Assembly: GCA_021846485.1 (NCBI GenBank)
Contig: JAJZWW010000049.1
Span: 1 to 13,065, forward strand
Length of the DNA: 13,065 nucleotides
From: Actinomycetes bacterium
Lineage (GTDB): Bacteria > Actinomycetota > Acidimicrobiia > Acidimicrobiales > Palsa-688
Direction: 5' to 3'
This document shows positions 5,516-13,065 of this stretch, piece by piece. The position numbers were made by a program, and so were the translations under genes. The notes under the pieces were generated by a model, which saw only the letters and a list, made by a program, of their open reading frames with translations, was not told the origin of the DNA and ran no database searches. How positions within the stretch are numbered: position 1 is the stretch's first letter; each line of letters starts with the position of its first letter.

Positions 5516-6460
5516 GGGCACGGCCTTTCAGCTCGGACAGGCGGGAGATGCGCTGGGCGTCGCACCAGGCGACCAGTTCGTCGAGCACCCGGGCGGGGGC
5601 GCGGGGGTCGGCGAAGCTCGCGGTGCCGACCTGGACCGCGTCGGCGCCGGCGGCGATCAGCTCGGCGGCGTCCTCCCCGGTCGACACCCCGCCCACCCCG
5701 ACTATCGGGGCGTCGGGGAAGGCGGCCCGCACCTCGTGGACCGCCCGGACCGCCACGGGGTGCAGCGCCGGCCCCGACAGGCCTCCCCCACCCCCCCCGA
5801 GGCGGGGGCGTCCGGTGGCCGGGTCGACGGCCATGCCCCGGAGGGTGTTGACCAGGGTGAGCCCGCCGGCGCCACCGGCCAGCGCGGCGCCGGCGATCTC
5901 GGCCAGGTCGGTGACGTTGGGGCTGAGCTTGGCCCACACCGGCCGGGCGCCGCCGAGGCCGGCGGCGGTCGCCGCCACCGCCGCGCTCGTGGCCGCCGCG
6001 GAGTGGGCGAAGGTCGCCGAAGCATCCTCGACGTTGGGGCACGACACGTTGGCCTCCACCGCGACAACGGCCGGGGTGAGCACCGCGGCGAGCGCCTCGG
6101 CGGCCCGCCGATAGGCCTCGACGCTGTCGCCCCAGAGGCTCACCACGACCGTCGCGCCGGCGGCCTCGAGGCCGGGCAGGTGCTCGGCGGCCCAGGCCGC
6201 GACCCCCGGTCCCTGAAGGCCGACGCTGTTGAGCATCCCCCCGGGGAGCGGCCACAGCCGGGGGGCGGGGTTGCCCTCCCAGGGCCCGGCGGCCAGCGAC
6301 TTGACGACCACCGCTCCCAGGCGGCCGAGGTCCGTCCAGGGGGCGAGCTCGACGCCGTGGCCGGAGGTGCCCGACGCGGTCATCACCGGGTTGGCGAGCC
6401 GCACCCCCCCCACCCTGGTGGCGAGGTCGGGCCGAGCCCGGGAGGCCGCCAGCCCGGCCC

Positions 6461-6464
<4 letters not shown>
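5508..6464 (-). CDS. pyrD: Dihydroorotate dehydrogenase, class 1B-like catalytic subunit
   Basis: FMN enzyme that oxidises dihydroorotate to orotate. The 318-residue product shows NPVMTASGTSGHG (25-37), VVVKSLAAGPWEGNP with Lys55, NSVGLQGPG (79-87), NVSCPNVEDA with catalytic Cys142, WAKLSPNVTD with Lys179, VNTLRGMAVD (205-214), GGLSGPALHPVAV (227-239) and GVGGVSTGEDA. Cysteine rather than serine as the catalytic base puts it in class 1. The VNT-RGMAVD and GGLSGPA pattern matches the class 1B subunit (PyrDB), which normally works with the FAD and iron-sulfur protein PyrK and passes electrons to NAD. No pyrK is present in the window. The GTG start sits in a GTGA overlap with the carB stop. An 8-base G tract in the glycine-rich loop (5791-5798) is unusual. 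Confidence 0.95.
5524..5529 (-). promoter_or_regulatory. Ribosome binding site of pyrF
   Basis: GAAAGG on the minus strand, eight bases before the ATG at 5515 and only two before the alternative GTG at 5521. It favours the ATG. Confidence 0.65.
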
Positions 6465-9786
<3,322 letters not shown>

Positions 9787-9787
<1 letters not shown>

Positions 9788-10860
9788 CAGGACCCTCTCG
9801 CCATGAGGAGCCGGAACCGCTCGAAGAGGTAGCCGGCGTCATGCGGCCCGGGGGCCGCCTCCGGGTGGTACTGGACGCCGAAGGCCGGCACGTCACGGCA
9901 CGCGAGGCCCTCGACGACCCCGTCGTTCAAGTTGACGTGGGTGACCTCGGCGCCGGGGACGTCGGCGACCGCGTAGTTGTGGTTCTGGCTGGTGATCTCG
10001 ACCTGCCCGGTGGCCAGGCACTTCACCGGGTGGTTCGCGCCGTGGTGGCCGAAGCCCAGCTTGAAGGTCCCTCCCCCGAGGGCCGCGCCGAGCAGCTGGT
10101 GGCCGAGGCAGATGCCGAGCACCGGGACCTCCCCGAGCAGGCCGCGGACGGTCTCCACCGCCCAGTGGAGAGCCGCGGGGTCCCCCGGGCCGTTGGAGAG
10201 GAGCACCCCGTCGGGGGCCGAGGCGAGCACGAGGGCGGCAGGAGTGGTGGCCGGCACCACCTCGACGGTGGCGATCCGCCCGAGGAGGCGCAGCATCGTG
10301 GCCTTCACCCCGAAGTCGTAGGCGACGACCCGCAACGGCCCGTCCCCCACCCGGTAGGTGCTCGGGGTGGTCACCTCCCCGACGAGGTCACGCCCGTCGG
10401 TGCCGACCGCTCCGGCCGCGGCCGCCACGATCGCGTCCCTGCCGAGCTCGAGCGGGCCGAACGCGGCGGGCAGAGCCCCCCGCTCGCGCAGGTGCCGGGT
10501 GAGCCGCCGGGTGTCCACCCCGGCGATCCCGGGGATGCGCCGTTCGGCGAGGAACCCCCCGAGGTCCCCGCCGGCCCGCCAGCTGCTCGGGCGGTCGGTC
10601 AGCTCCCGCACGACGACTCCCGACGCCGCCCGCCGGACGCTCTCGGTGTCGTCGGGGCTGACCCCGTAGTTGCCGATGTGGGGGTAGGTGAAGCACACCA
10701 CCTGGCCGAAGTAGGACGGGTCGGTGAGGATCTCCTGGTAGCCGGTCATGGCGGTGTTGAACACCACCTCCCCGGTCGCCGGGCGCCCGTCCCACCAGCC
10801 GACCGCCTCGCCCTCGAGCTCGGTCCCGTCGGCGAGGGCCAGCAGCGCCGGGGGCCTCAC
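9787..10860 (-). CDS. carA: Carbamoyl-phosphate synthase small (glutaminase) subunit
   Basis: Hydrolyses glutamine and passes ammonia to CarB. The 357-residue protein has the CarA-specific N-terminal domain (NTAMTGYQEILTDPSYFGQ, 35-53; FTYPHIGNYG, 57-66; GVDTRRLTRHLRE, 114-126). This is followed by a class I glutamine amidotransferase domain with the nucleophile Cys251 in GICLGHQ, KLGFGHHGANHPV (267-279), SQNHNYAV, and the His332/Glu334 pair in YHPEAAPGP. All catalytic residues are present. The GTG start lies in a GTGA overlap with the pyrC stop, with GAGGG six bases upstream. The stop overlaps carB by one base, which suits one-to-one translation of the two subunits. Confidence 0.98.
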
Positions 10861-12149
10861 CGGCGGCCCTCGCCGTCGACGACCACCGCGACGCCTGCGG
10901 CGACGGTGTGGCGCACCGCGCCGGTGAGCTCCCGGCCGGCGTAGGGGTTGTTGCGGCTACGGCTCGCCGAGCGGGCCGGGTCGACCACCCACCGGGTAGA
11001 CGGGTCGACCACGCAGAGGTTGGCCGGCCGGCCCACCTCCACCGGACCGCCCTGGGTGGACCGGAGGCCGGCGATGCGCGCCGGCTGCCAGGACATCAGC
11101 GCCAGGACGCTCTCGAGCGGCAGCGCCGCTTCGGTGAGCGCGAGCGCGAGCGCGGTCTCCAGGCCGAGCATCCCGGGGGGCGCCTGGTCGAAGGGGAGCT
11201 CCTTGGCCTCCGGCGGGTGGGGGGCGTGGTCGGTGGCGATCGCGTCGAGGGTCCCGTCGGAGAGGGCGGCCCTGACCGCGGCGACGTCGTCGGGGCCCCG
11301 CAGCGGGGGGTTCACCTTGAAGACGGGGTCGAAAGACGCCACCAGCGCGTCGGTGAGGCTGAAGTGGTGCGGAGCGGCCTCCGCGGTCACCGGCAGGCCC
11401 CCCGCCTTGGCAGCCCGGACGAGGGCGAGGGACCCACGGGTCGACAGGTGCAAGAAGTGCACCGGCGCCCCGGTGAGGCGGCACAAGGCGATGTCGCGCA
11501 TGACCATGACCTCCTCGGCCTCGGCGGGCTGGCCGGGGATGCCCAGCCGGCTCGACCAGGCCCCTTCGTGCATCTGGCCGCCGGCGGCCAGCGAGGCGTC
11601 CTCGCAGTGCTCGGCGAGGGTGACCCCGAGCGCCGAGGCATACTCGAGCGCGCGCCGCATCAGCCGGGCGTCTTGGACACCGGCGCCGTCGTCGGTGAAC
11701 AGCGCCACTCCGAGGGCGGCCATCTCCGCGAGCGGCGCCAGCCGGCGACCCTCGCGCCCGACGGTGATCGCCCCGGCCACCGCCACCTCGACGCAGGCGT
11801 TCCGGCCGAGCCCGAGCACCCGGGAGGCGACCGCGGCCGAGTCGACCGGCGGGTCGGTGTTGGGCATCGCCACCACCGCGGTGTACCCGCCGAGGGCGGC
11901 GGCGCGCGCCCCGCTCTCGACGGTCTCGGCCTCTTCCATCCCCGGCTCGCGCAGGTGGGTGTGGATGTCGACCAGCCCGGGGGCGACCACCGCGCCCGAG
12001 GCGTCGAGCTGGAGTGCCCCGGAGGGCGGGTCGAGGTCCGTCCCGACGGCGGCGACCACCCCCCCGGAGACGACCACGTCGGCGCGCCGGCGCCCGGAGG
12101 CGTCGACCAGCGTCCCGCCCCGCAGGACCACCACCTCACCCGAGGACAC
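10857..12149 (-). CDS. pyrC: Dihydroorotase (class I, amidohydrolase family)
   Basis: Zinc enzyme that cyclises N-carbamoyl-aspartate to dihydroorotate. The 430-residue length and motifs match the Bacillus/Thermus type rather than the shorter E. coli type. The ligands are His63 and His65 in DIHTHLREPG (61-70), Asp in FTDDG (151-155), His181 in AEHCED, His234 in HFLHLST, and Asp307 in ATDHAPHPPE. FKVNPPLRGPDD (277-288) is also typical. The start is taken as the GTG at 12149, which overlaps pyrB by 14 bases and has GGGGG upstream. A GTG at 12134 (codon 6), just past the pyrB stop, is a fair alternative that keeps the conserved VVLRGGTLVD start. The stop overlaps carA. Confidence 0.97.
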   Translation of the reverse strand: MSSGEVVVLRGGTLVDASGRRRADVVVSGGVVAAVGTDLDPPSGALQLDASGAVVAPGLVDIHTHLREPGMEEAETVESGARAAALGGYTAVVAMPNTDPPVDSAAVASRVLGLGRNACVEVAVAGAITVGREGRRLAPLAEMAALGVALFTDDGAGVQDARLMRRALEYASALGVTLAEHCEDASLAAGGQMHEGAWSSRLGIPGQPAEAEEVMVMRDIALCRLTGAPVHFLHLSTRGSLALVRAAKAGGLPVTAEAAPHHFSLTDALVASFDPVFKVNPPLRGPDDVAAVRAALSDGTLDAIATDHAPHPPEAKELPFDQAPPGMLGLETALALALTEAALPLESVLALMSWQPARIAGLRSTQGGPVEVGRPANLCVVDPSTRWVVDPARSASRSRNNPYAGRELTGAVRHTVAAGVAVVVDGEGRR

Positions 12150-13065
12150 TTCGGACCCCCGATCCGAGCAGCTGGAACAGCACCGCCATGCGGACCGCCA
12201 CGCCGTTGGCGACCTGGTGGGTGACCGCCGAGGCGTCGGCCACCTCCGAGGCGATCTCCACCCCCCGGTTGACCGGGCCGGGGTGCATCACCAGCGCGTG
12301 AGGACCGAGCAGCGCGGCGCGCCGGGCGGTCAAGCCGTAGCCGGCGGTGTACTCACGCAGCGACGGGAGCAGCGCCTCGGTCATGCGTTCGTGTTGGAGG
12401 CGCAGGAGGTAGACCACGTCCAGGGCGGGCAGCAGCGCGTCGAGGTCGTGGGTCACCTCCACGTCCCAGCCCTCGAGCGAGGGTGGCAGGAGCGTCGGCG
12501 GGGCCACGAGGGTGACCGCCGCGCCGAGCGCCCCGAAGGCGAGCACCCCCGAGCGGGCCACCCGGCTGTGGCGGACGTCGCCGACGATGCCGACTCGCAG
12601 GCCGTCGAGACCGGGGTCGAGGCCCCGGGCGCGGCGCTCGGAGCGGACCGTGTAGCAGTCGAGCAGCGCCTGGGTGGGGTGCTCGTGGCCGCCGTCGCCT
12701 CCGTTGACCACCGCCGCCCGGCGGACCCAGCGCGACACCTGCCAGGGCACCCCGGAGCTCTTGTGGCGCACCACCAGGGCGTCGGCGCCCATTGCCTCCA
12801 GGGTCTCGACGGTGTCGCGCACCGACTCCCCCTTGCTGAGTGACGAGCTGCCCGGCGAGAAGGTCAGCACGTCGGCCGACAGCCGGCGGGCCGCGGTCTC
12901 GAAGGAGAGCCGGGTGCGCGTCGAGTCCTCGAAGAACACCGACGCCACGGTCTTGCCCCGCAACGCCGGGACCTTGGGTATCGGCCGGTTGCCGAGCCCC
13001 TCGCACCGCTCCGCCAGCCCGCGCACCTCGCCGATGCCCTCAGGCCCGAGCTCGCCGACCGAGAG
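12136..13065 (-). CDS. pyrB: Aspartate carbamoyltransferase catalytic subunit (5' end beyond the window)
   Basis: Joins carbamoyl phosphate and aspartate, the first committed step of pyrimidine synthesis. The frame is open to the right edge and reads LSVGELGPEGIGEVRGLAER, which aligns with the normal N-terminus of the family. The GTG at 13026 is therefore internal, and probably only a handful of residues are missing. Of 309 visible residues, clear motifs are EDSTRTRLSFETAARRLSAD (carbamoyl-phosphate site), SSSLSKGES (the Ser-Lys loop given by the neighbouring subunit), GGDGGHEHPTQALLDCYT (catalytic His), GDVRHSRVARS, YLLRLQHERM, and MHPGPVNRGVEI. No pyrI regulatory-subunit gene is seen downstream. 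The TGA stop lies within the start of pyrC. Confidence 0.98.
   Translation of the reverse strand, partial: LSVGELGPEGIGEVRGLAERCEGLGNRPIPKVPALRGKTVASVFFEDSTRTRLSFETAARRLSADVLTFSPGSSSLSKGESVRDTVETLEAMGADALVVRHKSSGVPWQVSRWVRRAAVVNGGDGGHEHPTQALLDCYTVRSERRARGLDPGLDGLRVGIVGDVRHSRVARSGVLAFGALGAAVTLVAPPTLLPPSLEGWDVEVTHDLDALLPALDVVYLLRLQHERMTEALLPSLREYTAGYGLTARRAALLGPHALVMHPGPVNRGVEIASEVADASAVTHQVANGVAVRMAVLFQLLGSGVRSVLG

Overview
The window is a very GC-rich stretch of conserved housekeeping genes. All twelve recognisable genes lie on the minus strand, so it reads from right to left. The organism is an actinomycete in the broad sense (phylum Actinomycetota). The evidence is the actinobacteria-specific integration host factor gene mihF, the block mihF-gmk-rpoZ-coaBC-metK-priA that is typical of that phylum, and frequent GTG starts (7 of the 11 visible starts). 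The class 1B-type PyrD between carB and pyrF differs from the mycobacterial arrangement and may point to a deep-branching class such as Acidimicrobiia. That placement is inference and was not tested.

Region 1 (13065 to 4808) is a tightly packed pyrimidine operon, pyrB-pyrC-carA-carB-pyrD-pyrF. Every junction overlaps by 1 to 14 bases, three junctions inside the window are GTGA overlaps (two here, one at coaBC-metK), and carA-carB is a TGATG junction. The six proteins cover carbamoyl phosphate, carbamoyl aspartate, dihydroorotate, orotate and finally OMP to UMP. Missing are pyrE, which is needed between orotate and OMP, and pyrK, the usual partner of a class 1B PyrD. The pyrB start and any pyrR or leader attenuator lie beyond the right edge.

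Region 2 (4807 to 4465) is a 343-base gap with no convincing gene. It holds a striking 83-base interrupted dyad made of four CTGGGTGC copies, plus a perfect 8-bp inverted repeat that abuts the mihF start codon.

Region 3 (4464 to 682) holds mihF (nucleoid protein), gmk (GMP to GDP), rpoZ (RNA polymerase omega), coaBC (4'-phosphopantetheine synthesis) and metK (S-adenosylmethionine synthesis). A 118-base leader precedes rpoZ. rpoZ, coaBC and metK are almost contiguous.

Region 4 (681 to 1) has a 294-base gap with a GC hairpin, a 16-bp tandem repeat, an 11-bp inverted repeat and a possible ECF-sigma promoter. It is followed by the N-terminal 129 codons of priA, which runs off the left edge.

I found no mobile element, CRISPR array, tRNA, rRNA or defence-like cassette, and no clear sign of a previously undescribed multi-gene system. 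The parts worth a second look are the non-coding structures around mihF and priA, and the absence of pyrK beside a class 1B pyrD.
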